Notes under the pieces: model-generated
Database searches by the model: none
Told to the model about the DNA's origin: nothing
The model's input: the letters and a program-made list of their open reading frames with translations, nothing else
Program-made: the position numbers and the translations under genes
Assembly: GCA_903876465.1 (NCBI GenBank)
Contig: CAIRAF010000091.1
Location: 1 to 20,405, forward strand
Origin: an uncultured bacterium
GTDB taxonomy: Bacteria; Patescibacteriota; Minisyncoccia; Phycocordibacterales; PALSA-1337
Length of the DNA: 20,405 nt
Direction: 5' to 3'
Shown here: one piece after another, positions 1 to 7,639 of the stretch
How positions within the stretch are numbered: the first letter of the stretch is position 1
How the letters are laid out: every line of letters starts with the position of its first letter

Positions 1-120
1 ACTTCGTCAGAAGTAACTTTGGAAAATTCGCCAGCAGTAGCAGTAGATGATCGTTCTACCAAAGAGAAACAACAAGAAGAGAATGAGGAAATTTATTCTC
101 TGAAGAATTTTAGTTTGTAA
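1..120 (+). CDS. C-terminal end of an unidentified protein (partial)
   Basis: An open frame runs from the first base to a TAA at 118-120 and gives the last 39 residues of a protein that starts before the window. The tail is polar and charged (runs such as KEKQQEENEE) and ends in YSLKNFSL. It has no recognisable motif and looks like a disordered C-terminal tail. It converges on topA with only 27 bases between the two stop codons, and no clear terminator hairpin is visible there. I do not recognise the family. Confidence 0.55.
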   Translation, partial: TSSEVTLENSPAVAVDDRSTKEKQQEENEEIYSLKNFSL

Positions 121-147
121 ATACGAGTTTATCGTCTGAAAGTTTGA

Positions 148-2511
148 TTATTCTTTCTTCTTTTTAGCAAAACCTCGTGGCTTTTTTTCTTGTGCAAGAA
201 GTTCAAGAGCTTGTTCGAGTGTAATATCGTACACATTTAAAGGTGCCTTTATTGATCTGAAATTTGTCTGACAGACTACATAAGGACCAAAACGTCCTAT
301 AGATGCGGTGATATTTTCACCTGTCTTTGGATCAATTCCTAAAATACGTGGAACACTCAAGAATTTCATCGCAAGTGCTACGGTTATTGAACCAAGGTCA
401 ACACCTTTTGGAATTGAAGCCATGCGAGGCTTCACGGCAGGAGTTAGAAGTTGGGAGTCAGGAGCGGGAAGAATAGCGTCTGCAACATTTATATTTACTT
501 CAGAGATTTCTTTTTTTGTTTTCTTCTTACTTCCAACTACTAACTTCTTGCTTCTAATTTTTTTAACTTTTGGAATTTTTACACCCAACTGAACATATGG
601 ACCAAAACGACCATTCAAGACAAAGATAGGAAGTCCTGTTACAGGATCTGTACCAATTGGTTCATCCTTTTTTATCTCTGTTCCATCGAGCATGAGTGCA
701 CCATCACAGTCTGGATAGCGTGAACATGAAAGAAATTTACCCATGCGTCCAAGTTTAATATCCATAGAACTGCCACATTTTGGACACTTGAATTTATCGT
801 CGGCTTTACCGAGGTTAGTTGCTTTTGCAAGTTTATCTTTGAGTTTTACTTCCTTAAGAAATGGCCCATAGAAGTCTGCAAGGGTCTTCAGATATGTACG
901 TTCTCCATTGGCTATTTCATCCAATTCATTTTCCATTTCAGCAGTGAATGTATCACTAATGTATGTTGGGAAATATTCTTCTAGGAAAGATGAGACAACA
1001 TCACCAGTATCAGTTGGTTTGAGAGAACGACCTTCTTTTTCAACATATCCTCGATCTTCAATGGTGCGACAAATAGAGGCATAAGTCGAAGGACGACCGA
1101 TACCGCGCTTTTCAAGTTCCTTGATAAGTCCGGCCTCTGTATAACGACCAGGTGGTTCAGTTTGTTTTTCCAAAGAATCTACAGATATGAGCTCAAGCTT
1201 TTCTCCTTTTTCACATTTTGGAAGTTCAATCTCTTCACCACGTGATTCTGGATCTGCTTTGAGCCATCCTTCATATATGACCCTGGAGCCATTGGCAGTG
1301 AAGTCAGGAATTTTGTCAGCATTATCAGTTTTGCCAACTGAGGCGGTGATATTTCCAATAATCTTTGTGCGTGCAACTCGAGCATCTACCATTTGTGAAG
1401 CCATTGTACGTTGCCATATGAGTTTATATAGACGCTTTTGCTCATCATTCATCCCAGCAGCAAGTTTAGCCATATGTGAAGGACGAATAGCTTCGTGAGC
1501 TTCTTGAGCATTCTTGCTCTTTGTACTGTAAGTTCGAAACTGGAGATATTCTTTGCCGTATTCCTTTTCTATTGTTATGGCAATTTGGGCAAGTGCTTGT
1601 TGACCGAGATTAGTCGAATCAGTACGCATATAGGTGATATGTCCAGCTTCATAAAGCTTCTGTGCAATACCCATAGTTCTTGATGGAGAAAAGCCAAGAC
1701 GTGAACTTGCTGTTTGTTGGAGAGTAGAAGTAATGAATGGTGCTTTTGGTGAGCGCTTCTGTTCAGTCTCCTCTATATCGATAACTTGCCAAGGTTCTTT
1801 ACGGGCAATGTTTAGGATTCTATCAACTTCTTCTTTTTTACGTGGTTCTTCAACACAGACTAGACCAAGTGTTGCTTTTTTGGCTGTGCTCGAAGTTGTT
1901 TTCCATTGACCGGCGATTGACCAATATGTTTCTGGAATAAATGCGCGAATTTCGCGTTCACGTTCCATGATAATGCGTAGAGCAGGGGATTGAACACGAC
2001 CAGCAGAAAGACCATATCTAACTTTTTTCCAAATAAGGCCAGATAGATCATAACCAACAAGACGATCAAGTACACGACGCGCTTCTTGAGCTTCGCGGAG
2101 GTGTTCATCTATAGCACGTGGATGCTTCAAAGCCTCCTCGATAGCATCTTTGGTCACCTCATGATAGGTGACACGTTTGATCTTTTTGACAGAAACTGTT
2201 CCACCAAGTTTTTTATTTATTAATAGTTCTTTTAAGTGCCATGCTATAGCTTCTCCTTCACGGTCAGGGTCAGTTGCTACCAATATTTCATCTGCCTTTT
2301 CTGCAACTTCACGAATTTCGGCAATAACAACTTCCTTTTTTGGAACAATCTCATAATGAGGAATAAAACCACCTTCAATATCTATAGCTTTTTTGTTCGA
2401 CTTTGGTAAATCACGGACATGTCCGACTGATGCGAGCACGCGAAAATCCTTTCCCAAATATTTGGAAATAGTTTTTGCTTTAGATGGTGATTCTACTATT
2501 ACGAGTTTCAT
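148..2511 (-). CDS. topA: DNA topoisomerase I (type IA)
   Basis: Relaxes negative supercoils by a 5'-phosphotyrosyl break and strand passage. From the start at 2511 (787 residues), the TOPRIM domain opens with KLVIVESPSKAKTI and carries the metal-binding DPDREGE at 81-87. The catalytic Tyr is Y294 in GHITYMRTDST. A four-Cys zinc ribbon follows (C576, C579, C596, C602). Two GRFGPYV topoisomerase C-terminal repeats sit near 634 and 739, and the protein ends in a Lys-rich tail (RGFAKKKKE). Residues about 652-692, between the two repeats, are low-complexity and encoded by an imperfect inverted repeat (see repeat entry). An in-frame ATG two codons upstream (2517) gives 789 residues. I prefer 2511 because the family starts MKLVIVESP and because a -35/-10 pair at 2544-2549 and 2521-2526 would place transcription start at about the upstream ATG. 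dprA lies immediately upstream on the same strand, a common pairing. Confidence 0.97.
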   Translation of the reverse strand: MKLVIVESPSKAKTISKYLGKDFRVLASVGHVRDLPKSNKKAIDIEGGFIPHYEIVPKKEVVIAEIREVAEKADEILVATDPDREGEAIAWHLKELLINKKLGGTVSVKKIKRVTYHEVTKDAIEEALKHPRAIDEHLREAQEARRVLDRLVGYDLSGLIWKKVRYGLSAGRVQSPALRIIMEREREIRAFIPETYWSIAGQWKTTSSTAKKATLGLVCVEEPRKKEEVDRILNIARKEPWQVIDIEETEQKRSPKAPFITSTLQQTASSRLGFSPSRTMGIAQKLYEAGHITYMRTDSTNLGQQALAQIAITIEKEYGKEYLQFRTYSTKSKNAQEAHEAIRPSHMAKLAAGMNDEQKRLYKLIWQRTMASQMVDARVARTKIIGNITASVGKTDNADKIPDFTANGSRVIYEGWLKADPESRGEEIELPKCEKGEKLELISVDSLEKQTEPPGRYTEAGLIKELEKRGIGRPSTYASICRTIEDRGYVEKEGRSLKPTDTGDVVSSFLEEYFPTYISDTFTAEMENELDEIANGERTYLKTLADFYGPFLKEVKLKDKLAKATNLGKADDKFKCPKCGSSMDIKLGRMGKFLSCSRYPDCDGALMLDGTEIKKDEPIGTDPVTGLPIFVLNGRFGPYVQLGVKIPKVKKIRSKKLVVGSKKKTKKEISEVNINVADAILPAPDSQLLTPAVKPRMASIPKGVDLGSITVALAMKFLSVPRILGIDPKTGENITASIGRFGPYVVCQTNFRSIKAPLNVYDITLEQALELLAQEKKPRGFAKKKKE
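438..558. repeat. Imperfect inverted repeat inside topA (palindromic-element copy 1)
   Basis: The arm at 438-465 and the arm ending at 558 (best-pairing stretch about 524-551) are reverse complements at about 21 of 28 positions, separated by roughly 60 bases. The core shared with the serS-ftsQ spacer copy is CAACTTCTAACTCCT against TAACTTCTAACTACT. The element keeps the topA frame and encodes a Ser/Lys/Pro-rich linker (SKKLVVGSKKK ... PDSQLLTPAV) between two C-terminal repeat units, where family members normally have only a short linker. Confidence 0.6.
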
Positions 2512-2520
2512 TGACATGTA

Positions 2521-2549
2521 GTATTACACGATGTGGGGCAAAAGTGCAA
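2521..2549 (-). promoter_or_regulatory. topA promoter (leaderless type)
   Basis: Read on the minus strand: TTGCAC (2549-2544), 17-base spacer, TAATAC (2526-2521). The -10 box ends 9 bases before the ATG at 2511 and only 3 bases before the ATG at 2517. Transcription would therefore start at or beyond the first ATG, making the second ATG the usable one. Assigned by consensus only. Confidence 0.5.
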
Positions 2550-2556
2550 AATTTAA

Positions 2557-3420
2557 TTAGTTGAGCATGAGCACTCCTTGTCTCTCAGCTATAATTTTTT
2601 TTAATTCTAATTCAATAAGTATGGCATTAACAAAACCTGCTGGTAATTCGAGTTTACGGATTAGAGAATCACGATCGATAGGTTCAGTTATTTTTTCTAA
2701 AACCTTCTTTTCATCGTCTGAAACTGATACATCCGTATCATTATTCTTATCTGACATCTCAAATCCCAAGACTTCTAAAATTTGTTCAGATGAAGTAATT
2801 GCAATAGCACCATCTCGCAGTAGTTTGTGTGGACCATAAGATAATGGTGAATATATTGATCCCGGTACTACTAGTACGTCACGATTGAATTCGAGTGCAT
2901 TGCCTGCAGTTAATAGAGTCCCAGATTTTTTATCTGCTTGAATTATCAATGTTGCGTGAGAAATACCAGCCATAATTCTGTTGCGTGTTGGAAATGTCCA
3001 TATTGTGGCTTCCTGATTTCTTTTGAGTGGTGAGAGCAATGCTCCTCCAGCCTCAACAATTCTTTGTGCCAAATTGATGTGCTTTTGTGGATATAGAACA
3101 TCAGTACCCAATCCAGACCCAGGAAAGGATATTGTCACTAGCCCCGCTTTCAATGCCGCTTCGTGAGCAATAGAGTCTATACCAAAAGCTAATCCTGATA
3201 CTATAACAATCGGATATCCAGATAGCCCTGCAATCAACTGTTCGCAAGCATCTTTACCATATGAACTATATGAGCGTGAGCCGACGACACAGAGATATTT
3301 ATGAGTCTCTGGTGGCATATTACCGATTATGTCCAAAGAATCTGGTAGTTGAGATATTTGCTTTAGTAGATAAGAATAATTAGGTTTTGTTAGAATATTA
3401 ATATTTTTCAATGTATCCAT
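2557..3420 (-). CDS. dprA: DNA processing protein DprA/Smf
   Basis: DprA binds incoming single-stranded DNA and loads RecA during natural transformation. From the start at 3420 the protein has 287 residues. The Rossmann-like core shows CVVGSRSYSSYG (44-55), SGLAFGID (75-82), PGSGLGTDVLYP (100-111), NRIMAGIS (147-154), and SGTLLTAGNALEFNRDVLVVPGS (166-188). A short linker leads to a C-terminal winged-helix-like segment (about 235-287). An upstream ATG at 3477 would add 19 residues unlike DprA (hydrophobic, WEYE). I reject it because a -10-like GAATAT preceded by TG lies 6 bases before 3420, and because the longer form would overlap the serS promoter. Many CPR bacteria keep DprA with competence functions. 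It is divergent from serS and upstream of topA. Confidence 0.93.
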   Translation of the reverse strand: MDTLKNINILTKPNYSYLLKQISQLPDSLDIIGNMPPETHKYLCVVGSRSYSSYGKDACEQLIAGLSGYPIVIVSGLAFGIDSIAHEAALKAGLVTISFPGSGLGTDVLYPQKHINLAQRIVEAGGALLSPLKRNQEATIWTFPTRNRIMAGISHATLIIQADKKSGTLLTAGNALEFNRDVLVVPGSIYSPLSYGPHKLLRDGAIAITSSEQILEVLGFEMSDKNNDTDVSVSDDEKKVLEKITEPIDRDSLIRKLELPAGFVNAILIELELKKIIAERQGVLMLN

Positions 3421-3426
3421 GATTTC

Positions 3427-3457
3427 ATATTCCCATATGATAATAAAGGAATGGCAA
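3427..3457 (-). promoter_or_regulatory. dprA promoter (leaderless type)
   Basis: Minus strand: TTGCCA (3457-3452), 19-base spacer, extended -10 TG-G-GAATAT with the hexamer at 3432-3427, then 6 bases to the ATG at 3420. The long spacer is offset by the extended -10. Supports the shorter dprA start. Confidence 0.4.
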
Positions 3458-3461
3458 AGTT

Positions 3462-3490
3462 TTGATAAAATTTTCATAAAGTGTTAAAAT
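3462..3490 (+). promoter_or_regulatory. serS promoter (leaderless type)
   Basis: TTGATA (3462-3467), 17-base spacer, TAAAAT (3485-3490) with an extended TG at 3482-3483, then 7 bases to the serS ATG. Transcription is predicted to start on or next to the A of the ATG. Lies back to back with the dprA promoter. Confidence 0.6.
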
Positions 3491-3497
3491 CAGCTTT

Positions 3498-4766
3498 ATG
3501 TTAGATATAAAATTCATCCGTGAGAATAAAGATATTGTTGATCTTGCTGCAAAGAAAAAGCACGTCAAATTTGATGTAAGTCAGCTCATCACACTCGATG
3601 ATACGCGTCGTACTCTCATGACAGAGCTTGAGAATAAGCGCGCTACACAAAATAGTGCTAATGATGGTATTGCGAAAGCCAAAAGTCCTGAGGAGAGGAC
3701 AAAACTTATTGCTGATATGAAGGTAGTCAAATCTGATATGGAAGCTGGTGAAGCAAAGCTTAAGGATGTTATGAAGGAGTGGCAGGATCTGATGTTGCGT
3801 GTTCCCAATATCCCAGATATGTCAGTACCAGAAGGAGATACCGATGCTGATAATAAGGAAATAAAAACTTGGGGCGATAAGCCAAACTTTACTTTTACAC
3901 CTAAGGATCATGTTGAACTCATGACGGCACTTGGTATGGTTGATTTTGAAAGAGGCGGAAAAGTTCACGGATTTCGTGGATATTATTTGACAGGCGACGG
4001 AGTTCGTCTTTGTTTTGCTATTTGGCAATATGCCTTAGAATTTTTCTCTGGTAAAAATTTTATACCAGTTATGCCACCAACTATTGTTCGTAAGATTAAT
4101 CTATATGGCACCGCACACCTTCCAGGTGATGTTGAAGATTTCTATATGACTCAGGATGGTGATGCACTAGCTGGAACAGCCGAGGTGCCACTCATGGGTA
4201 TGTATGCCGAAGAAGTACTTGGTCTAGAACAACTCCCAAAACGTTTTCTTGGTTTTTCTGCGTGTTATCGTCGCGAAGCCGGTGCGCATGGCAAAGATGT
4301 TCGTGGACTCATCCGTGTTCATGAATTTTATAAATTTGAACAGCTTGTACTTTGTGAAGCTAATCATGAGACATCAGTTCGTTATCACGAAGAGCTGAAT
4401 CGTAATACTGAGGAATTTATCGAGTCACTTGGTATTCCATATCATACAGTTATTAATTGTGGTGCAGATCTTGGTCTCGGACAAGTTAAAAAGTACGACA
4501 TAGAACTCTGGGTGCCAAAAGAAGGAAAGTATCGTGAAATTTCATCAGCTTCTTATTTTCATGATTTTCAATGTCGACGTTTGAATATCCGTTACAAAGA
4601 TACTGATGGTAAGTTGCGTTATGCACATTCTCTCAATTCAACGGCAATACCTACACCTCGCATCCTGGTCTCTCTCATAGAAAATTTCCAGCAGGCCGAT
4701 GGTTCGATCAAGATTCCTGAAGTATTGGCTAAATATATGGGCAAATCAGTAATTAGTAGACAGTAA
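3498..4766 (+). CDS. serS: Serine--tRNA ligase
   Basis: Class II synthetase that charges tRNA-Ser in the cytoplasm; 422 residues, the usual length. The N-terminal helical-hairpin arm that grips the long variable arm of the tRNA spans about 31-100. The catalytic core has the TAE signature (227-229), motif 2 (FLGFSACYRREAG, about 250-262, with the Arg pair 258-259), the serine-site stretch RVHEFYKFEQL (273-283), and motif 3 (SLNSTAIPTPRILVSLIENF, 378-397). The last residues (SVISRQ) and the stop codon lie within the left arm of a palindromic repeat (4749-4814), so the C-terminus appears to have been rewritten by that element. No Shine-Dalgarno; leaderless promoter. Confidence 0.97.
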   Translation: MLDIKFIRENKDIVDLAAKKKHVKFDVSQLITLDDTRRTLMTELENKRATQNSANDGIAKAKSPEERTKLIADMKVVKSDMEAGEAKLKDVMKEWQDLMLRVPNIPDMSVPEGDTDADNKEIKTWGDKPNFTFTPKDHVELMTALGMVDFERGGKVHGFRGYYLTGDGVRLCFAIWQYALEFFSGKNFIPVMPPTIVRKINLYGTAHLPGDVEDFYMTQDGDALAGTAEVPLMGMYAEEVLGLEQLPKRFLGFSACYRREAGAHGKDVRGLIRVHEFYKFEQLVLCEANHETSVRYHEELNRNTEEFIESLGIPYHTVINCGADLGLGQVKKYDIELWVPKEGKYREISSASYFHDFQCRRLNIRYKDTDGKLRYAHSLNSTAIPTPRILVSLIENFQQADGSIKIPEVLAKYMGKSVISRQ

Positions 4767-4814
4767 TTAGTAATTAGAAAAATATATCACTCCTAACTTC
4801 TAACTACTAATTTC
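4749..4814. repeat. Imperfect inverted repeat at serS 3' end/spacer (palindromic-element copy 2)
   Basis: Arms 4749-4770 and 4793-4814 are reverse complements at 17 of 22 positions with a 22-base loop. The left arm contains the serS stop codon; the right arm ends 12 bases before the ftsQ-like ATG. The right arm matches the topA copy in the core AACTTCTAACT. It has no U-tract, so it is not a standard terminator. Confidence 0.6.
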
Positions 4815-4826
4815 AGACTACTTAAC

Positions 4827-5678
4827 ATGCGTCATCTTCAATCCCAATCATTCAATCGAAAGAAACGCGTACGATCGTGGATTGGAGGTATTAGCCTCAT
4901 CATCTCTATATTTTCGTTTATTTTCATTGCATCTTTTTGTTTGCATTCAGATTTGTTAACGATACATGATGTTACAGTGTTTGGGGCTGACACCGATATT
5001 GCAGGAGAAATTCATGATTTGGTGATGAAAAAATTGGATGGTAATTACGCTGGTATTTTTCCCAGAGCAAATTCTTTTATGTATCCCAAACAAGATATAG
5101 TTTCAAGTATAAAGACTAAATTTCCACGTGTCTTGGATGTAAATATTAGTCGAGATGATTTATCTAATTTGCGTGTAACTGTGAATCAGAAGATTCCAGC
5201 AGCAATTGTATGTATGACCTTACCTAATTTTAAAAATAATGTTTTAGCTCTGGATCCAACAGATCCTTGTTACTTTACTGATCAAAATGGAGTGCTTCTA
5301 AAAAGGTTACCAGCTTCTTATAACGATCAGTATCATGTGTATTATGCTCCACAAATTTCCAATTCATCGTCAACAGATTTTACTGGCGCACTCGCTACTT
5401 CCACATCTGAATTCACCGGACTTGAAAATTTTTATGATGGTGCTTTAGCGACAGGAATCAGTGTTGACGGCATTCTTATAAAAGATGCTGGAGAATATGA
5501 ACTCTATGCAAGTTCGACGGTTATTTATTTTAATGATAAGGAGGATCTTTCAAATGAAATTACAAATCTGAGTGCATTTTGGCGTCATATGACAACTCCC
5601 AATAATACAAAGAAACCTGTTATATTTGATTATATTGATTTGCGATATGGACCTAACGTATTTTACAAAATAATATAA
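4827..5678 (+). CDS. FtsQ/DivIB-like cell division protein (POTRA-type)
   Basis: 283 residues. A basic N-terminus (RKKRVR) precedes one transmembrane helix (about 18-40), giving N-in, C-out topology. The region after the helix (LTIHDVTVFGADTDIAGEI, 44-62, then PRANSFMYPKQDIVSSIKTKFP 79-100 and DVNISRD) has the spacing of an FtsQ POTRA domain followed by a beta domain. This suggests a divisome scaffold linking FtsB/L to septal synthesis. The gene overlaps the next one, a carboxypeptidase, by one base, which fits a wall/division operon. The family assignment rests on overall pattern, not on a catalytic motif; a generic POTRA-containing membrane protein is the alternative. Confidence 0.65.
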   Translation: MRHLQSQSFNRKKRVRSWIGGISLIISIFSFIFIASFCLHSDLLTIHDVTVFGADTDIAGEIHDLVMKKLDGNYAGIFPRANSFMYPKQDIVSSIKTKFPRVLDVNISRDDLSNLRVTVNQKIPAAIVCMTLPNFKNNVLALDPTDPCYFTDQNGVLLKRLPASYNDQYHVYYAPQISNSSSTDFTGALATSTSEFTGLENFYDGALATGISVDGILIKDAGEYELYASSTVIYFNDKEDLSNEITNLSAFWRHMTTPNNTKKPVIFDYIDLRYGPNVFYKII

Positions 5679-6625
5679 TGAAATCATTTTTCTCTATTCT
5701 CTTTGGTGGACTCTTCATTCTATTGGTTACAATAGGATTATTTTCATTGGGAACAATTGTTTGGAAGAACATGGCATATCAAGTTAACCCTTCAGTCATT
5801 GCCAATGCCTTGGCTTCTGATAGTAATGACAGTTACTATATATCTCCAACAACTACGCGTTATTCTGCTGGTGAAGAAGAAGATGTTATTAATTCTGCGG
5901 CACTTTCATTACCCAAAAATGGTGTAGAACATGTTGGTGCAAAAGCTTATCTTGTTAAAGATATGACAACTGGCAGTGTTATTGTTAATACAAATACCGA
6001 TCAACTTTTACCTATTGCTTCACTGACCAAACTCGTCACAGCGGTTGTTGCCAGAAAACTAATTTCTGACAGCGCTCATATTACTATTACCAAATCAGTT
6101 ATGGCCACTTACGGTAATACGGCTGAGTTTACTGCCGGCGAGACATTTTCAGCAGGTAATCTTATTTATCCTCTACTTATGGTTTCTTCGAATGATGCCG
6201 CGGAAGCTTATGCTGAATATTACGGCCGAGCAAAATTTATTCAAGCCATGAATGATTTTACACAATCTATAGGCGCATACCGCACATATTTTTCTGATTC
6301 ATCAGGTTTAGATCCTAGAGATGTTTCAACAGCGAATGATTTGGCTATTATCATTGATTGGATACGTAAAAATGATCCAACTATCATTGATATCACCGAA
6401 CTTAAAGCTTACACGATTCGTTCGCATACATGGGTGAATCCTACTCATTTCCTTAGTTGGTCTTATTATATCGGCGGAAAAAACGGCTATCTACCAGAGG
6501 CTGATCGAACCAATGTCTCTTTATTTAAATGGGGAAGTAAGGGTGATGTTTACGCCATTGTCGTTCTCGGTAGTTCTAATCGTGACGCAGACACTATTGC
6601 ACTTTTGAAGAAGATTAAGCCATAG
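5678..6625 (+). CDS. D-alanyl-D-alanine carboxypeptidase family protein (peptidase S11, PBP5-like)
   Basis: 315 residues with an N-terminal membrane helix (about 5-28) and an extracytoplasmic domain. The serine-penicillin-binding-protein motifs are in order: SLTK with nucleophile S115 and K118, SSN at 170-172, and a third motif reading K268-N269-G270 instead of the usual KTG. The enzyme would trim the terminal D-Ala from peptidoglycan stem peptides. The protein is short because it lacks the C-terminal beta domain and amphipathic anchor of E. coli PBP5; anchoring is N-terminal instead. Its start codon overlaps the stop of the ftsQ-like gene (ATAATG), so the two are probably co-translated. Confidence 0.88.
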   Translation: MKSFFSILFGGLFILLVTIGLFSLGTIVWKNMAYQVNPSVIANALASDSNDSYYISPTTTRYSAGEEEDVINSAALSLPKNGVEHVGAKAYLVKDMTTGSVIVNTNTDQLLPIASLTKLVTAVVARKLISDSAHITITKSVMATYGNTAEFTAGETFSAGNLIYPLLMVSSNDAAEAYAEYYGRAKFIQAMNDFTQSIGAYRTYFSDSSGLDPRDVSTANDLAIIIDWIRKNDPTIIDITELKAYTIRSHTWVNPTHFLSWSYYIGGKNGYLPEADRTNVSLFKWGSKGDVYAIVVLGSSNRDADTIALLKKIKP

Positions 6626-6637
6626 CAATATTTGTGC

Positions 6638-6643
6638 TAGATT
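6638..6643 (+). promoter_or_regulatory. dus -10 box (leaderless type)
   Basis: Extended -10 TG-C-TAGATT, 6 bases before the dus ATG. No good -35 at 17 bases. A small inverted repeat (TAGCA at 6623-6627 with TGCTA at 6635-6639) overlaps the box and starts in the stop codon of the upstream gene. Confidence 0.4.
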
Positions 6644-6649
6644 AGGGTT

Positions 6650-7630
6650 ATGACATTCTGGCAAAAAATACCCAAGCCATTCTTTGTTCTGGCACCTATG
6701 GCAAATGTGACCGACTCTGTTTTTCGGTCTCTTTTTGCTAAATATGGTAAACCAGACGTGACGTGGACAGAATTTGTCTCAGCTGATGGATTGTGTTCGC
6801 CAGAAGGAAAAAAGAAATTACTTCGAGATTTAGATTTTTCTCCAAAGGAGAGACCAATAGTTGCTCAACTTTTCACTGGTCATCCAGAAGCGATGCTTAA
6901 GGCTGCACAACTTGTTGCAAAACTTGGCTTTGACGGACTTGATATCAATATGGGATGTCCTGATAGAGCGGTTGAAAAACAGGGTGGTGGTTCAGCAATG
7001 ATTAAGAATCCAAAGATAGCGTTGGCGGTTTTAAATGCAGCTAGAGAAGGCTTCGGTGGTCCTGTTTCTGTTAAAACAAGAATTGGGTATAACAGTATTG
7101 ATTTGAATTGGATTAAATTACTTCTTGATCAAAAATTACCTGCTTTAACAGTCCACCTGCGCACTCGTAAAGAAATGTCAGATGCACCAGCTCACTGGGA
7201 TTTGATGCCAGAGATTATTAAGGTGCGCGACGAAATTCAATATGGAATGCCAGTCAATGAGCAAACACTTATCATTGGTAATGGTGATGTTGAATCTATG
7301 GCAGATGCACGAGATAAAGTAAAAAAATATGGCTGTGATGGTGTGATGATTGGTCGTGGTATTTTCGGTAAACCGTGGTTTTTTGAGAAGAAGTCAAAGA
7401 ACAGAACTCCTGAGGAAAGGCTTAAGATAATGTTGGAGCACGCCAAACTATTTCATAAAACATATTGTGGAAAGAATAAAAATAATCATAAAAATTTTGC
7501 GGTTATGAAGAAACATTTTAAGGCTTATGTTTCTGGTTGGGATGGTGCCAAGGAATTGCGTGTTCAGTTGATGGAGACAGACACTATTAAAGAAGTTGAG
7601 AAGATTGTTAAAGATTATTTAAAAAGTTAG
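6650..7630 (+). CDS. dus: tRNA-dihydrouridine synthase
   Basis: FMN-dependent reductase that converts uridine to dihydrouridine in tRNA D-loops. The 326 residues form a TIM barrel plus a helical C-terminal domain. The FMN-site opening is VLAPMANVTDSVFR (13-26). The catalytic loop is INMGCPDRAVEKQGGGSAM (99-117) with proton donor C103. VKTRIGY (141-147) supplies the FMN-binding Lys, VHLRTR follows at 168-173, NGD at 211-213, and the phosphate-binding GVMIGRG at 231-237. Usual Dus length is 310-340. Which subfamily (target position) it belongs to cannot be told by eye. It lies 24 bases after the carboxypeptidase and 9 bases before dnaX. Confidence 0.95.
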   Translation: MTFWQKIPKPFFVLAPMANVTDSVFRSLFAKYGKPDVTWTEFVSADGLCSPEGKKKLLRDLDFSPKERPIVAQLFTGHPEAMLKAAQLVAKLGFDGLDINMGCPDRAVEKQGGGSAMIKNPKIALAVLNAAREGFGGPVSVKTRIGYNSIDLNWIKLLLDQKLPALTVHLRTRKEMSDAPAHWDLMPEIIKVRDEIQYGMPVNEQTLIIGNGDVESMADARDKVKKYGCDGVMIGRGIFGKPWFFEKKSKNRTPEERLKIMLEHAKLFHKTYCGKNKNNHKNFAVMKKHFKAYVSGWDGAKELRVQLMETDTIKEVEKIVKDYLKS

Positions 7631-7633
7631 AAT
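7605..7633 (+). promoter_or_regulatory. dnaX promoter inside the dus 3' end (leaderless type)
   Basis: TTGTTA (7605-7610), 17-base spacer, TAGAAT (7628-7633, starting in the dus stop codon), 6 bases to the dnaX ATG at 7640. This is near-consensus geometry, suggesting dnaX can be transcribed independently despite the tight dus-dnaX spacing. Confidence 0.5.
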
Positions 7634-7639
7634 AAGCAC

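Noticed and set aside
3421..3477. Longer dprA start at 3477
   Set aside because: The extra 19 residues are unlike DprA, would cover the serS promoter, and a -10 box sits 6 bases before the ATG at 3420.
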